A DNA stretch of 64,000 nt from Pseudomonas guariconensis. GTDB lineage: Bacteria > Pseudomonadota > Gammaproteobacteria > Pseudomonadales > Pseudomonadaceae. Below are positions 27,045 through 36,640 of this stretch, piece by piece (position 1 is the stretch's first letter; each line of letters begins with the position of its first letter). The stretch is taken from assembly GCF_900102675.1 (NCBI RefSeq), contig NZ_FMYX01000001.1:248001-312000 (forward strand), given 5' to 3'. The notes beneath the pieces were generated by a model. That model made no database searches. It was not told the origin of the DNA and saw only the letters and a list, made by a program, of their open reading frames with translations. Made by a program: the position numbers and the translations under genes.

Positions 27045-27203
27045 GAGAAATATTCCTTGAGTGGTGGGACGCACCATCGTGGCCGAAGGGGGCAGGCAGG
27101 GTATTGAAGAAAAGTTCCCTACAGCTTTTGTAATAGTTTCACCCTGTCAGAAAAAGCCGCGGTGACTGTAGGATCAACATCCCAATTAGCCATCAAGGTC
27201 ACC

Positions 27204-27305
27204 ATGAGCACCTTCTCGGAGCCCCCCAGTCTCTGGCCATATCGGCCTTCCTTCCCACGTCCCTGTGACGCCTCCCGCATGAGTACTTCGCAATGGAATG
27301 GCTAG
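27204..27305 (+). CDS. Possible proline-rich upstream peptide overlapping the terC-like start
   Basis: An ATG at 27204 with AAGG 8 bases upstream opens a 33-codon frame, [20 protein letters not shown] and [13 protein letters not shown], ending at TAG 27303. Its last 13 bases overlap the start of the membrane protein gene in another frame. Six prolines are clustered in the first 20 residues. It could be a translated leader that controls the downstream gene, or chance. Confidence 0.3.
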   Translation: MSTFSEPPSLWPYRPSFPRPCDASRMSTSQWNG

Positions 27306-28864
27306 CCGATCCTACGGCCTGGCTGGGCCTTGCCACGCTTATCGTGCTCGAACTGGTGCTGGGCATCGACAACCTGGTGTTTATCGCCATCCTGGCCGAC
27401 AAGCTGCCGCCGCATCAGCGCGACCGTGCGCGGGTCATTGGCCTGAGCCTGGCCTTGATCATGCGTCTGGGCCTGTTGGCCAGCATTTCCTGGATGGTCA
27501 CCTTGACCGCGCCATTGTTCGAGGTGCTGGGCAAGAGTTTTTCGGGTCGTGACTTGATCATGCTGTTCGGTGGTGTGTTCCTGTTGTTCAAGGCCACCAT
27601 GGAGTTGCATGAGCGTTTGGAAGGGCATGTGGTGCAGACCAACGGCGCTACCCGGCATGCGGCGTTCTGGCCCATCGTGGCGCAGATCGTGGTGTTGGAT
27701 GCGGTGTTCTCCCTCGACGCGGTGATTACCGCAGTGGGTATGGTCGAACATTTGTCGGTGATGATGATCGCAGTGATCTTCTCCATCGGCATCATGATCG
27801 TCGCCAGCAAGCCCCTGACCCGCTTCGTCAATGCCCACCCCACGGTGATCATGCTGTGCCTGGGCTTCTTGATGATGATCGGCTTCAGCCTGACAGTCGA
27901 GGGCCTGGGCTTCCACATTCCGAAAGGCTACCTGTACGCGGCCATCGGCTTCTCGTTGCTGATCGAGCTGTTCAACCAGTTGGCGCGTGCGCGTCGCAAG
28001 CGCAGCTTGCAACAGCATCGACCGCTGCGCGAGCGAACTGCCCATGCCGTCCTTCGGCTGATGGGCGGGCGCCGGGTGGAGGCGGACGAAGTGGGCGATG
28101 AGATCGCCGATCTGGTCGAAGGCGGTGGTGAACAGGTGGTCTTCGACCGTCGCGAGCGGGTGATGATCAGTGGCGTGCTGAATCTGGCCGAGCGGCCGAT
28201 CCGCACCGTGATGACCGTGCGCGTCAAGGTGGATGCCATCGACCTGGCCCTGCCTGCCGATGCCATCGCCCAAGCGCTGGCCCACTCGCCCTATTCACGT
28301 CTGCCGCTGATCCGTGATGGGCGGATCGAAGAGCCGTTGGGCTTCGTGCACAAGAAAGAACTGCTCAAGGAATTGCTGTCCGGTGGGCAACCTGACCTGG
28401 AGCGCCTGGCACGTGCGCCGCTTAACCTGCTGGAGAGCTTCAGCATCCTCAATGCCTTGGAGCAGATGCGCGCACATTCCACGCATATCGCCTTCGTGGT
28501 CAATGAGTTCGGTGACTTCACAGGCTTGCTGACCATGACCGACATCCTTGAGTCGATCGCCGGAGAACTGCCTGACGCCAGTGAAGTAACTGGGCCAGGC
28601 ATCGTCGAAGAGGGCGGGGCGTTTGTGGTCAGCGGTGCGTTGAACCTGAGCCAAGTACAGGCGCGTACCGGTTTCAGCGCCCGCGCTACCGAGGATTACC
28701 AGACCCTCGCGGGTCTGGTCATGAGCTTGCTGGATCGTCTGCCGGTGGTCGGTGATCGTCTGGCCTGCGATGGCTGGACGCTGACGGTGATGGCAGTGGA
28801 GGAGCGCAGGGTGCGCCAGGTTCGCCTTACACCGAGCGACGACGCTGGCGTAGCAGGTGCTTGA
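27293..28864 (+). CDS. TerC family membrane protein with CBS pair and CorC/HlyC domain
   Basis: 523 residues. Residues about 1-235 form the TerC membrane domain (seven helices, with [16 protein letters not shown] and [17 protein letters not shown], whose acidic pairs are the metal-binding mark). A CBS pair follows ([52 protein letters not shown]), then a C-terminal CorC/HlyC domain. Such YoaE-type proteins are thought to handle divalent ions. No strong ribosome binding site precedes the ATG, consistent with the upstream overlapping peptide. The 3' end overlaps the convergent rarD gene by 38 bases. Confidence 0.93.
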   Translation: MEWLADPTAWLGLATLIVLELVLGIDNLVFIAILADKLPPHQRDRARVIGLSLALIMRLGLLASISWMVTLTAPLFEVLGKSFSGRDLIMLFGGVFLLFKATMELHERLEGHVVQTNGATRHAAFWPIVAQIVVLDAVFSLDAVITAVGMVEHLSVMMIAVIFSIGIMIVASKPLTRFVNAHPTVIMLCLGFLMMIGFSLTVEGLGFHIPKGYLYAAIGFSLLIELFNQLARARRKRSLQQHRPLRERTAHAVLRLMGGRRVEADEVGDEIADLVEGGGEQVVFDRRERVMISGVLNLAERPIRTVMTVRVKVDAIDLALPADAIAQALAHSPYSRLPLIRDGRIEEPLGFVHKKELLKELLSGGQPDLERLARAPLNLLESFSILNALEQMRAHSTHIAFVVNEFGDFTGLLTMTDILESIAGELPDASEVTGPGIVEEGGAFVVSGALNLSQVQARTGFSARATEDYQTLAGLVMSLLDRLPVVGDRLACDGWTLTVMAVEERRVRQVRLTPSDDAGVAGA

Positions 28865-29714
28865 AGCCTTCAAGCACCAGCACCAGCACTGCGGCCCAGA
28901 TCGGCAGGTAGGTCAGCCACTGGTCAGGGCCGATGGTCTCGCCCAGCAGCAGGGCTACGCCGACCAACAGCACCGGCTCCACGTAGCTGAGCAGCCCGAA
29001 CAGACTAAATGGCAGCAAGCGGCTGGCCAGCACGTAGGCGATCAGGGCTGAGGCGCTGATCGCGCCGAGCAACGGGATCAAGCCATAGAGGCCCGGATGT
29101 TCGGCCAAGTCGGCCGGCGTAAGCGGGCGCTGCATCACGAAGTACAGCGCCCACGGCAGTAACAGGAACATGTCGCACCACAAACCGCCCAGGTGATCGG
29201 TGCGGCAGCGCCGACGCAGGACGAAGTAGATTGGGTAGCCAATGGTCACCACCAGGGTTTCCCAGGCAAAGCTGCCGTTCTGGTACAGCTCATGCCCCAC
29301 GCCCAGGACGGCGCACGCTACCGCAACTTTTTGCAGGCGCGAAAGGCGCTCGCCATAGACCAGTCGACCAGTCAGGACCATGGCCAGCGGCAACAGAAAG
29401 TAGCCCATGGAAACCTCCAGGCTGCGCCCATGCAAAGGCGCCCAGAGGAACAGCCATAGCTGCACGCCCATCAGCCAGGACGTGCCGATCATCCCCAGTA
29501 GCAATGTCGGCGTCTGTTTGACCCGAGCGAGCAAGCCACCGACCAGTTTCCAGTCCTTGGTGGCCAGCATGAACAGGGTGAGGCAGGGGAGCGTGAGCAG
29601 CGTGCGCCAGCCGAAGATCTCCTCGCCATCCAGTGGAGCCATCAGGGAGGTATAGAAATACATCACGGCGAACAGACAGGACGCCATGACGGACGAAACG
29701 ATGCCTTTTGACAC
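28827..29714 (-). CDS. rarD: RarD/EamA family transporter
   Basis: 295 residues with 10 membrane helices in two EamA halves. The signatures [40 protein letters not shown] and [16 protein letters not shown] are typical of RarD (chloramphenicol-sensitive protein family). It carries small molecules of unknown kind across the inner membrane. It ends inside the 3' end of the TerC-like gene, 38 bases of tail-to-tail overlap. Confidence 0.9.
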   Translation of the reverse strand: MSKGIVSSVMASCLFAVMYFYTSLMAPLDGEEIFGWRTLLTLPCLTLFMLATKDWKLVGGLLARVKQTPTLLLGMIGTSWLMGVQLWLFLWAPLHGRSLEVSMGYFLLPLAMVLTGRLVYGERLSRLQKVAVACAVLGVGHELYQNGSFAWETLVVTIGYPIYFVLRRRCRTDHLGGLWCDMFLLLPWALYFVMQRPLTPADLAEHPGLYGLIPLLGAISASALIAYVLASRLLPFSLFGLLSYVEPVLLVGVALLLGETIGPDQWLTYLPIWAAVLVLVLEGFKHLLRQRRRSV

Positions 29715-29747
29715 GAATGCCTCTGTTAATGGATATGAGCGTGTGGA

Positions 29748-31334
29748 TCAGTTGGGCATGATCTCAGGCCGTATGCTGTGCGGCAACCGCGAGCTCCCCG
29801 GGCGGGCGGCCAGGGCTTGGAGGAAGTCGCCCACAGGCATCGGTCGGCCGAACAGGTAGCCTTGCTGGAAGCCTACCTGGTGCCGGGCCAGGTAATCGCG
29901 TTGAACCTCGGTCTCGACTCCTTCGGCCACGATGCCCAGGCCCAGCTTGCCTGAGAGTTCGATGATGGTGTCGAGAATGTGCTGGGACAACGCGTCGCCG
30001 CCGATCATGGCCACGAAACTCTGGTCGATCTTCAGGTAGTCGACCTTGAACTGGCGCAGGTAGTTGAGGCTCGACTGGCCCGTGCCGAAGTCGTCCAGAG
30101 CGATCATCACTCCCATGTCATGAAGTCTCTCGAACAACTCCAGGGTAATGGGGGTGGCTTCGATCAGCTTGCGCTCGGTCAGCTCCAAGGTCAGCACCAC
30201 GCGCCCCGGCGGGAAGTGCTGGAGGAAGGTGCGGCAATCATCCAGCAACTCCAAGTCGCGGCAATGATCGGCGGTAATGTTGATGCCTATGTGAAAGCCA
30301 TCCTCCAGCAGTGCGGCATACGGCGCCAGGGCCTGGGCGGTACGCAGCATCAAAGCGCGGGTCATGGGGACGATCAGGCCGCTGTGCTCGGCATAGGGAA
30401 TAAAAAGGTCGGGACGCACCAGGCCTTCGCGTGGGTGGTCCCAACGCATCAGGACTTCGACCCCAGCCCAGCGGTAGTCGTCCTTGCGCACCACGGGTTG
30501 GAAGTATGGGAGGAATTCATCGGCCTCCAGGGCTCGGCTAAGTTCGGCTCGAGGCGACGAGGCACGCCGGATCTGCCAGTGGCAGACGATGCCGGCGAGG
30601 ACGCCGAGCAATAGCAACAGACTGAGCAGGGCCGGATAGTGTTCGGAGACGAACTGGACTTTCTTCCCTGTTCCATAGCCGCCATGAACGCTGAACGGGT
30701 AGCGGATCGATGCCTGTACCGAGGGTGCGATGGCCGCTGCTGGCGGCGTGCCTTTGTGTACCACACCGTCCTTGCCCATCCAGTGGTCGCCGACCTGAAG
30801 CTGCAGTTCTTCTCCAGAACTGACCCACTGCAGTGCGCTGGTCAGGTGGTCGCCATCGACGGTGGCGATCGCACCGCTGCCAGCGTTGCTGGCGCGATAG
30901 GCCAGCAAGGGGTGGTTGGGCGTAACCGAGTTGCCGCTCATCAGCCAGAGGCGACCGTCGGTATAGTCTTGCGCATCTACCGGCTCGTCGAAGTTGCCGA
31001 ACAGCGAGGAACAATAGAGGGTGTTGTTGTGGAACAGGTTGGTGGAGCGCACAAAGGCGTTCCGGGTGACTTGGCTGCGCAGAGCCAGGTCGATTTCGTC
31101 GCAGGGGCGGCCGACCAGCGGCAATAGCTCTTTGGCGGCGTTGGAAATGTTGTCGAGGATATGTTCGACCTGTTCTACCACTTGTCGGGTCGTGGCCTGG
31201 CTGGTGTTTTGCAACTCGCGTTGGGCCTGCCAATGCATGATTGCCAGGCCACACAGCAGCGGCAGCGCGCCGACGGCCCAGGGAAGCAGGACTCGCCAGC
31301 CCCGACGGGCGGAGCGTTTAACCTTGAAAGGCAT
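29748..31334 (-). CDS. EAL-domain c-di-GMP phosphodiesterase with CSS-motif sensor
   Basis: 528 residues. A membrane helix (about 14-32), a periplasmic CSS domain with conserved cysteines (VGRPCDE and LYCSSLFG) and a second helix (LLSLLLLLGVLAGIVC) precede the cytoplasmic EAL domain. The catalytic motif is EVLMRW (Glu293, a functional variant of EAL). NITADHC, ELTERKL, DDFGTGQSSL, KIDQSFV and EGVETEVQ show all metal and substrate residues in place, so it should be active. CSS-EAL proteins sense redox state through the cysteine pair and lower c-di-GMP. No GGDEF domain is present. Confidence 0.93.
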   Translation of the reverse strand: MPFKVKRSARRGWRVLLPWAVGALPLLCGLAIMHWQAQRELQNTSQATTRQVVEQVEHILDNISNAAKELLPLVGRPCDEIDLALRSQVTRNAFVRSTNLFHNNTLYCSSLFGNFDEPVDAQDYTDGRLWLMSGNSVTPNHPLLAYRASNAGSGAIATVDGDHLTSALQWVSSGEELQLQVGDHWMGKDGVVHKGTPPAAAIAPSVQASIRYPFSVHGGYGTGKKVQFVSEHYPALLSLLLLLGVLAGIVCHWQIRRASSPRAELSRALEADEFLPYFQPVVRKDDYRWAGVEVLMRWDHPREGLVRPDLFIPYAEHSGLIVPMTRALMLRTAQALAPYAALLEDGFHIGINITADHCRDLELLDDCRTFLQHFPPGRVVLTLELTERKLIEATPITLELFERLHDMGVMIALDDFGTGQSSLNYLRQFKVDYLKIDQSFVAMIGGDALSQHILDTIIELSGKLGLGIVAEGVETEVQRDYLARHQVGFQQGYLFGRPMPVGDFLQALAARPGSSRLPHSIRPEIMPN

Positions 31335-31642
31335 GCTGATCTAATCTGATGAAAAACAATGGGCAGAGGATAGCCGTTTGTCGGCCGAAGCGGTGAACTA
31401 AAGCGCGACAAATGATTTTACGCACTGTAGAATCCGTTTACGAATACAAGAATAAGGTTCTCCGCGTTCCGGAGGATCAAGCCCGCCGAGAATGGGTCCA
31501 TATGACATATCAAGGGTTCAAACTCATCATTGGTGACTTCCTTGCCCGCAGCGTGCGCGGCATACCCTGCTCGCCACCACGCCTGTCCGACATCCAAAGC
31601 ACCTGATTTCACTGTTTTTCGCTTATAGATGAGGACACCAAC
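31335..31642. other. Spacer and leader of hpd
   Basis: A 308-base gap between the phosphodiesterase gene and hpd. A 64-codon open frame at 31412-31606 has no family match and I regard it as chance. The AT-rich part at 31400-31450 may hold the hpd promoter. The ribosome binding site is GAGG at 31629-31632. Confidence 0.5.
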
Positions 31643-32719
31643 ATGGCTGATATCTTCGACAACCCGATGGGTCTGATGGGCTTTGAGTTCATCGAATTCG
31701 CTTCCCCCACCCCAGGCGTTCTGGAGCCGGTCTTCCAGATGCTGGGTTTCACCAAGGTGGCTACCCACCGTTCCAAAGATGTGCACCTGTATCGTCAGGG
31801 CGGCATCAACCTGATCCTGAACAACGAACCCAAGAGCATCGCCTCGTACTTTGCCGCCGAGCACGGCCCATCGGTCTGCGGCATGGCATTTCGTGTTCGC
31901 AATGCCCACGAAGCCTACGCCCGCGCCCTGGAGCTGGGTGCGCAGCCGGTCGAAATCGAAACCGGTCCGATGGAGCTGCGTCTGCCAGCGATCAAAGGTA
32001 TTGGCGGAGCGCCGTTGTACCTGATCGACCGCTTCGAAGAAGGCAGCTCGATCTACGACATCGACTTCAAGTTCATCGAGGGCGTTGACCGCAATCCGAA
32101 AGGCGCGGGCCTCAAGCTCATCGACCACCTGACCCATAATGTCTATCGCGGCCGTATGGCCTACTGGGCCGGTTTCTACGAGAAACTGTTCAACTTCCGC
32201 GAGATCCGCTACTTCGACATCAAAGGTGAATACACCGGCCTGACCTCGCGTGCCATGACGGCGCCCGATGGCATGATCCGTATTCCGTTGAACGAAGAAT
32301 CGTCCAAGGGCTCGGGGCAGATCGAAGAGTTCCTGATGCAGTACAACGGTGAGGGCATCCAACACGTGGCCTTCTTCACCGATGACCTGATCAAGACCTG
32401 GGATGCCCTCAAAGGTTATGGCATGCGCTTCATGACCGCGCCTCCACAGACCTACTACGAAATGCTCGAAGAGCGCCTGCCAGGTCATGGCGAGCCAGTC
32501 GACGAGCTGCAGGCCCGTGGCATCCTGCTCGACGGCTCTTCCGAGGCGGGCGACAAGCGTCTGTTGCTGCAGATCTTCTCCGAGACCCTGCTCGGCCCAG
32601 TCTTCTTCGAGTTCATCCAGCGCAAGGGTGACGACGGCTTCGGTGAAGGCAACTTCAAGGCGCTGTTCGAGTCCATCGAGCGTGACCAGGTTCGCCGCGG
32701 CGTCCTGAACGTCGAATAA
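31643..32719 (+). CDS. hpd: 4-hydroxyphenylpyruvate dioxygenase
   Basis: 358 residues, the exact length of the P. fluorescens enzyme. It converts 4-hydroxyphenylpyruvate to homogentisate in tyrosine breakdown and feeds pyomelanin and central metabolism. The two VOC-type halves carry the iron ligands His162 (LIDHLTHNV), His241 (IQHVAFF) and Glu323 (FFEFIQRKG); with the initiator Met removed these are 161, 240 and 322, as in the known enzyme. It is a single-gene unit ended by the long palindrome at 32727-32763. Confidence 0.97.
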   Translation: MADIFDNPMGLMGFEFIEFASPTPGVLEPVFQMLGFTKVATHRSKDVHLYRQGGINLILNNEPKSIASYFAAEHGPSVCGMAFRVRNAHEAYARALELGAQPVEIETGPMELRLPAIKGIGGAPLYLIDRFEEGSSIYDIDFKFIEGVDRNPKGAGLKLIDHLTHNVYRGRMAYWAGFYEKLFNFREIRYFDIKGEYTGLTSRAMTAPDGMIRIPLNEESSKGSGQIEEFLMQYNGEGIQHVAFFTDDLIKTWDALKGYGMRFMTAPPQTYYEMLEERLPGHGEPVDELQARGILLDGSSEAGDKRLLLQIFSETLLGPVFFEFIQRKGDDGFGEGNFKALFESIERDQVRRGVLNVE

Positions 32720-32726
32720 GGCCCAG

Positions 32727-32763
32727 GGCACGCTGGGTCATCCCCGGGATGACCCAGCGTGCC
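32727..32763. terminator. Bidirectional terminator palindrome behind hpd
   Basis: An 18 bp perfect stem, GGCACGCTGGGTCATCCC and its complement, with a single central base. It lies between hpd and the convergent CSS-domain gene. The stop codon of the latter (32738-32740) is inside the stem. It would serve both strands. Confidence 0.75.
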
Positions 32764-33544
32764 TGCCACTGGCACGATTCCTGAAAATTCCCCAATACAT
32801 CATTGCCCCCGTCAGCAGCCCTATCAGGGCGAGTGAGGGGAGTATCTGCAACATCGATTGACGAATCTCCTGGCTGGTATGGCCTTGCGGATAACCTCCC
32901 TTGACCGTGTACCCATGCTTGCTCGACATCGCACTGCGAAAGAACTCCGCTTGCGAAGGGCGTTGGGCTTCTCGGCTATCGCCTGCGCTCCACAGGTATG
33001 TCTCCCCAAATTCCAACAGCAGCACCAGGCCATCCTGGAACCCGCGTAGTTCGTTGCGCAGCTCCAGGCCGTAGGCGGTGGCAATCACTCCTGGGTTGGC
33101 ATAGGTCAGACGCAGTTCGAGGACCACGTCATTGGGTGTGACCGGCGAGTTGAAGTTGAGCTGCACATGGGCGCTGGGAGTGGAAAAGGCAGGGCTGTAG
33201 GACGAAGTGGTTTCGATCGTGCTGCAGTAGGCCTGGCCATCCTGGGTCAGCACCAGCGAGCGAATGCGCGGATCGCCAGCCACCAGCCGTTCGAGCTTCC
33301 CCAGAACCTTCGCACAGGGCTGTCCAGCCAGCGGCAGTGCAGTGGAGGCGGCTGTTTGCAAATGGTCCAATACTCGGTCGACGGTGAAGATGGCCTCCTG
33401 AACGGACACCAAGGCGTTTTCTTCGAGTTTTCTTTCCAGCTGGTACACCATCACTAGCAGGCCTGACACCATCGGGACCAGTCCGATCGTCAGGACCAGC
33501 AGTATCTCGAGCAGGCTGCGGCCTGCGTGAGTGAACCTCGACAT
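32738..33544 (-). CDS. Stand-alone CSS-motif sensor membrane protein (no EAL domain)
   Basis: 268 residues from the ATG at 33544, with GGAGG 8 bases upstream. It has one helix near residues 10-33 (LLEILLVLTIGLVPMVSGLL), a periplasmic domain with AGQPCAKVLGKL and GQAYCSTIETTSSYS, matching the CSS redox sensor of the neighbouring phosphodiesterase, and a second helix near the C terminus (ILPSLALIGLLTGAMMYWGI). After that only about 15 residues remain, so there is no catalytic domain. It may act as a partner of CSS-EAL proteins or be a truncated copy. Confidence 0.8.
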   Translation of the reverse strand: MSRFTHAGRSLLEILLVLTIGLVPMVSGLLVMVYQLERKLEENALVSVQEAIFTVDRVLDHLQTAASTALPLAGQPCAKVLGKLERLVAGDPRIRSLVLTQDGQAYCSTIETTSSYSPAFSTPSAHVQLNFNSPVTPNDVVLELRLTYANPGVIATAYGLELRNELRGFQDGLVLLLEFGETYLWSAGDSREAQRPSQAEFFRSAMSSKHGYTVKGGYPQGHTSQEIRQSMLQILPSLALIGLLTGAMMYWGIFRNRASGRHAGSSRG

Positions 33545-33673
33545 CGAAATGTAACCCTCCGACCAGACTGTCCTGAATGGACAGAAGCCGGAAAGATTAA
33601 CGGGGCAGGTAGCCGGTGGACTGTAGCTGCGATCCGTTTGCGCAGCGGTACATGGCAAAAGACGTTGTCGGAG

Positions 33674-34363
33674 TCATGCCGGCTTTTTCAGTCGCTCCAG
33701 CACCTGTTGCGCTACCTGCCGGCTCGAGGCCGGATTCTGCCCGGTGATCAGCCGGTCGTCGCTGACGACGAAGGCAGCCCAAGGGTCCTCGTGCTTGCTG
33801 TATTTGCCGCCACGGGCGACCAGTTCGTTTTCCGTCAGGAACGGAACGACCTTGTCCAACTCGGCGAGTTTCTCCTCGGTGTTGGAGAACCCGGTGACCT
33901 GTCGCCCCCTGACCAACAAGCTGTTGTCACTGAGCTTGATGTTGAGCAAGCCGACCACGCCATGGCACACCGCAGCCACCACCCCTCCGGCCTCGTAGAT
34001 GCGTCGGGCCAGTTCCTGCAGCGGCGCGTTGTCGGGAAGGTCCCAGACCACGCCATGGCCGCCGGCGTAGTAGATCGCGCAATAACTGTCGGCCTTGACT
34101 TGGCCGGGAGAAAGGGTGCTGCCCAGGCGACTCATGAAGGCTTTGTCGTCATACCACTGCCAATCGAGCTCGGGCGCCATTTGCAGGCTGTGGGGATCGA
34201 TCGGTACATAGCCCCCGGCGGGGCTGACGTAGTCGACGGCATAGCCGGCCTTCTGGACCTCGTCGACAAAGTGCACCGCTTCGCCCAGCCACAGACCGGT
34301 GGCGCGCCGCAGCGTTGGATATTTCGCCGTATTGGTCAGCACAACCAGGATTTTCTTGCTCAT
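33674..34363 (-). CDS. DJ-1/PfpI family protein (class I glutamine-amidotransferase-like)
   Basis: 229 residues from the ATG at 34363 with GGGAG upstream. The nucleophile elbow is AAVCHGVVGLLN (Cys), with an upstream Glu in GLWLGEAVHF and an ADSYCAIYYAGGHGVVWDLP block as in the Hsp31-like subgroup. Such proteins are glyoxalase III or chaperones. No partner gene is adjacent. Confidence 0.9.
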   Translation of the reverse strand: MSKKILVVLTNTAKYPTLRRATGLWLGEAVHFVDEVQKAGYAVDYVSPAGGYVPIDPHSLQMAPELDWQWYDDKAFMSRLGSTLSPGQVKADSYCAIYYAGGHGVVWDLPDNAPLQELARRIYEAGGVVAAVCHGVVGLLNIKLSDNSLLVRGRQVTGFSNTEEKLAELDKVVPFLTENELVARGGKYSKHEDPWAAFVVSDDRLITGQNPASSRQVAQQVLERLKKPA

Positions 34364-34517
34364 GACCACACTCCCAGCGCCAGCAAAGGGCCCGGATCTG
34401 CCCGGGGCAGAAGAAAACCTAATGAGCATAGACGCCCATGGCGGGAAAGCCACGGCCCGGCGCGTGTGCTAGCCTGCTCGGCAGACCGTCGAGCATGGCG
34501 GCATGACAGGAGGCAGT

Positions 34518-34955
34518 ATGGACACATTCATGCAGGCGGCCATCGATGAGGCGCGCCAAGGACTTGCCGAAGGGGGCATTCCCATTGGCTCGGTGCTGGT
34601 TCATGAGGGGCGGATCATCGGGCGTGGGCATAACCGCCGGGTGCAATGCGGCAGTGCCATCCTGCACGGCGAGATGGATGCCCTGGAACGGGCCGGTCGC
34701 CAAAACGCGCAGGTCTACCGCGAGGCTACGCTGTACACGACGCTGTCGCCTTGCCCGATGTGCAGTGGCGCCATCTTGCTCTATGGCATCGGCCATGTGG
34801 TGGTGGGAGAGAACCGCACGTTCATGGGTGAAGAGCAATTGCTGCAAAGCCGGGGAGTACGCGTAGAAGTGCTGCAGGATGCCTCGTGCGAGCAGATGAT
34901 GCGCGACTTCATCGAAAACCATCCAGCGCTGTGGAATGAAGACATCGGTCGTTGA
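34518..34955 (+). CDS. Nucleoside/cytosine deaminase family zinc enzyme
   Basis: 145 residues from the ATG at 34518, preceded by AGGAGG 4 bases away. The zinc site is ILHGEMDAL (His and catalytic Glu) and PCPMCSGAILL (two Cys). The overall pattern (GIPIGSVLVHEGRIIGRGHN, ENRTFMGEEQLL) is close to the fungal-type cytosine deaminase. The likely reaction is cytosine to uracil; other amino-pyrimidines or guanine are possible. Confidence 0.9.
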   Translation: MDTFMQAAIDEARQGLAEGGIPIGSVLVHEGRIIGRGHNRRVQCGSAILHGEMDALERAGRQNAQVYREATLYTTLSPCPMCSGAILLYGIGHVVVGENRTFMGEEQLLQSRGVRVEVLQDASCEQMMRDFIENHPALWNEDIGR

Positions 34956-36593
34956 TCAGGCCTCGCCGAGCATCTGCATGACCCGGGCCTGCAACTGGCT
35001 CAGTTCGAACGGTTTGCAGATCAGCTGCATGCCGGGGTCGAGAAAGTCGTCGCGAGCCATGGCGGTCTCGGCATAGCCGGTGATGAACAGCACCTGCAGG
35101 CCAGGCCGCCGTTTACGGGCGATCTGCGCGAGCTGACGACCGTTCATTCCTGGTAGCCCTACATCACTGATCAGCAAAGCAAACTGCCTTGGCGAGTTCA
35201 GCAGTTGCAGGGCTTCATCGGCATTGCAGGCGGCCTGACAGGGGAAACCCTCTTCGCGCAGCGCCTGGAAAACCAGGTTTCGTACATGAGGATCGTCCTC
35301 GACGATCAGCACATCACGATTGCCGTCGACGGCTTTCATGGGGTGAGTATCTGTCTTGGGCTTTGCCTGGCCGCGATAGCGTGGCAGGTAAAGGTCGACC
35401 TGGGTACCGTGTCCAATCTGGCTGTGCAGCACCACATGGCCGTGAGACTGTTTGCTGAAACCGTAGACCATCGACAGGCCCAGGCCGATACCCTGACCGA
35501 TCGGTTTGGTGCTGAAGAACGGCTCGAAGGCACGTTCAAGGGTGCCTTGCGACATGCCATGGCCGGTGTCACGGATGCTCAGGCGCAGATAGTCGCCATC
35601 GGACAGTCCACCGCCGCTGAAACAGGCATCGTCGATATGCTGATTGCTGGCTTCGATGTCGAGCTGACCACCGCTTGGCATGGCTTCGCAGGCGTTTAGT
35701 ACCAGGTTGTCCAGTACTTCACGCAATTGCATCTCGTCTGCCTCGACCAACCAAAGATTCGTTGGCAGGATCAGCTGCAACGTCACGGATACGTTGAGCT
35801 TGGCTTGCAGGGATTCTCGCTGGAGCAGGTTGCGCAGATCGATGATTTTTCGTTGCAAGGACTGCCGAGAAGAGAACGCCAGCAACTGATGGGTGAGGCG
35901 AGCGGCGCGTGCCACGGCTTCGCGTCCCATGCGCAGTACGCCTCCCAACTGCTCCGTACGTCCTTGGAGCAAGCGCTTTTCGATCAGTTCGAAGCTGCCG
36001 CCGATGCTGGTGAGCAAGTTGTTGAAGTCATGAGCGATGCCGCCAGCCAGCTGGCCTACGGCGTCCATCTTCCGGGTCTGGCGCCATGCCCGATCCTCAT
36101 CCTGAGGCCGTTGCCGTTGGTCATCGAGGCGCTGTTGCAGTTCGCACAGGCGGTCACGGGCACGGTACTGCCGGCGCCGTGCATGCAGGGCCACCTGGCT
36201 CATCTGAAGGAGCTGGGTATCGTCGACAGGCGATGGCAATTGCAGCAGATGGCCCAGTCGTGAGGTGGGAGGGTCGGTACCTGAAGGGGGGGTATCGAGC
36301 AGCAGCAGAACAGGCAGGTCCGACCACACCGGTTGTTGGTCGATGAACACTTGCAGTGGCGATTGCGGGTCTGTCGGCAGCGTGCTGTTGGCGGCAATCA
36401 GTAGGCCTACACCTTCGGCCAGCCATTCGCCCAGGCGCGTGACATTGTCGGTGCACAGGCACACGAAGCCTGCACCTGTCAGCAGGCGAGACATCTGCGC
36501 AGCGATCTGCGCGGGCCCCAGGATGAGAGCCCGTTCGTCTATGAGCACCGCAGCGGCCAAGGGATTCTCCTGACTCTGGTCACCGATACCCAC
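34956..36593 (-). CDS. Soluble hybrid sensor histidine kinase with receiver domain
   Basis: 545 residues, no membrane helix. Residues about 15-110 look like a degenerate receiver-type domain (RALILGPAQIAAQMSRLLTG, PPWSDL-like VWSDLPVLLLLD). A coiled linker precedes the HisKA domain with His188 in GGIAHDFNNLL. The ATPase domain has DEMQLREVLDNLVLNACEA, DTGHGM and GIGLGLSMV. A C-terminal receiver domain has phospho-acceptor Asp477 in LISDVGLPG and Lys in LICKPFE. The signal is unknown. No response-regulator gene is adjacent. The start at 36593 is not confirmed by a strong ribosome site. Confidence 0.93.
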   Translation of the reverse strand: MGIGDQSQENPLAAAVLIDERALILGPAQIAAQMSRLLTGAGFVCLCTDNVTRLGEWLAEGVGLLIAANSTLPTDPQSPLQVFIDQQPVWSDLPVLLLLDTPPSGTDPPTSRLGHLLQLPSPVDDTQLLQMSQVALHARRRQYRARDRLCELQQRLDDQRQRPQDEDRAWRQTRKMDAVGQLAGGIAHDFNNLLTSIGGSFELIEKRLLQGRTEQLGGVLRMGREAVARAARLTHQLLAFSSRQSLQRKIIDLRNLLQRESLQAKLNVSVTLQLILPTNLWLVEADEMQLREVLDNLVLNACEAMPSGGQLDIEASNQHIDDACFSGGGLSDGDYLRLSIRDTGHGMSQGTLERAFEPFFSTKPIGQGIGLGLSMVYGFSKQSHGHVVLHSQIGHGTQVDLYLPRYRGQAKPKTDTHPMKAVDGNRDVLIVEDDPHVRNLVFQALREEGFPCQAACNADEALQLLNSPRQFALLISDVGLPGMNGRQLAQIARKRRPGLQVLFITGYAETAMARDDFLDPGMQLICKPFELSQLQARVMQMLGEA

Positions 36594-36640
36594 TGGACCA
36601 CGAACAGAGAGCAGGGGTTCCGCCGCAGATGAGCGGCGTC

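Noticed and set aside
27045..27292. Possible yybP-ykoY manganese riboswitch before the TerC-family gene
   Set aside because: TerC genes often have one, but the conserved GGGGAGUA and partner segments are not present in the leader.
31412..31606. A 64-codon plus-strand frame upstream of hpd as a leader gene
   Set aside because: No ribosome site, no family resemblance and poor codon use; more likely promoter and leader DNA.
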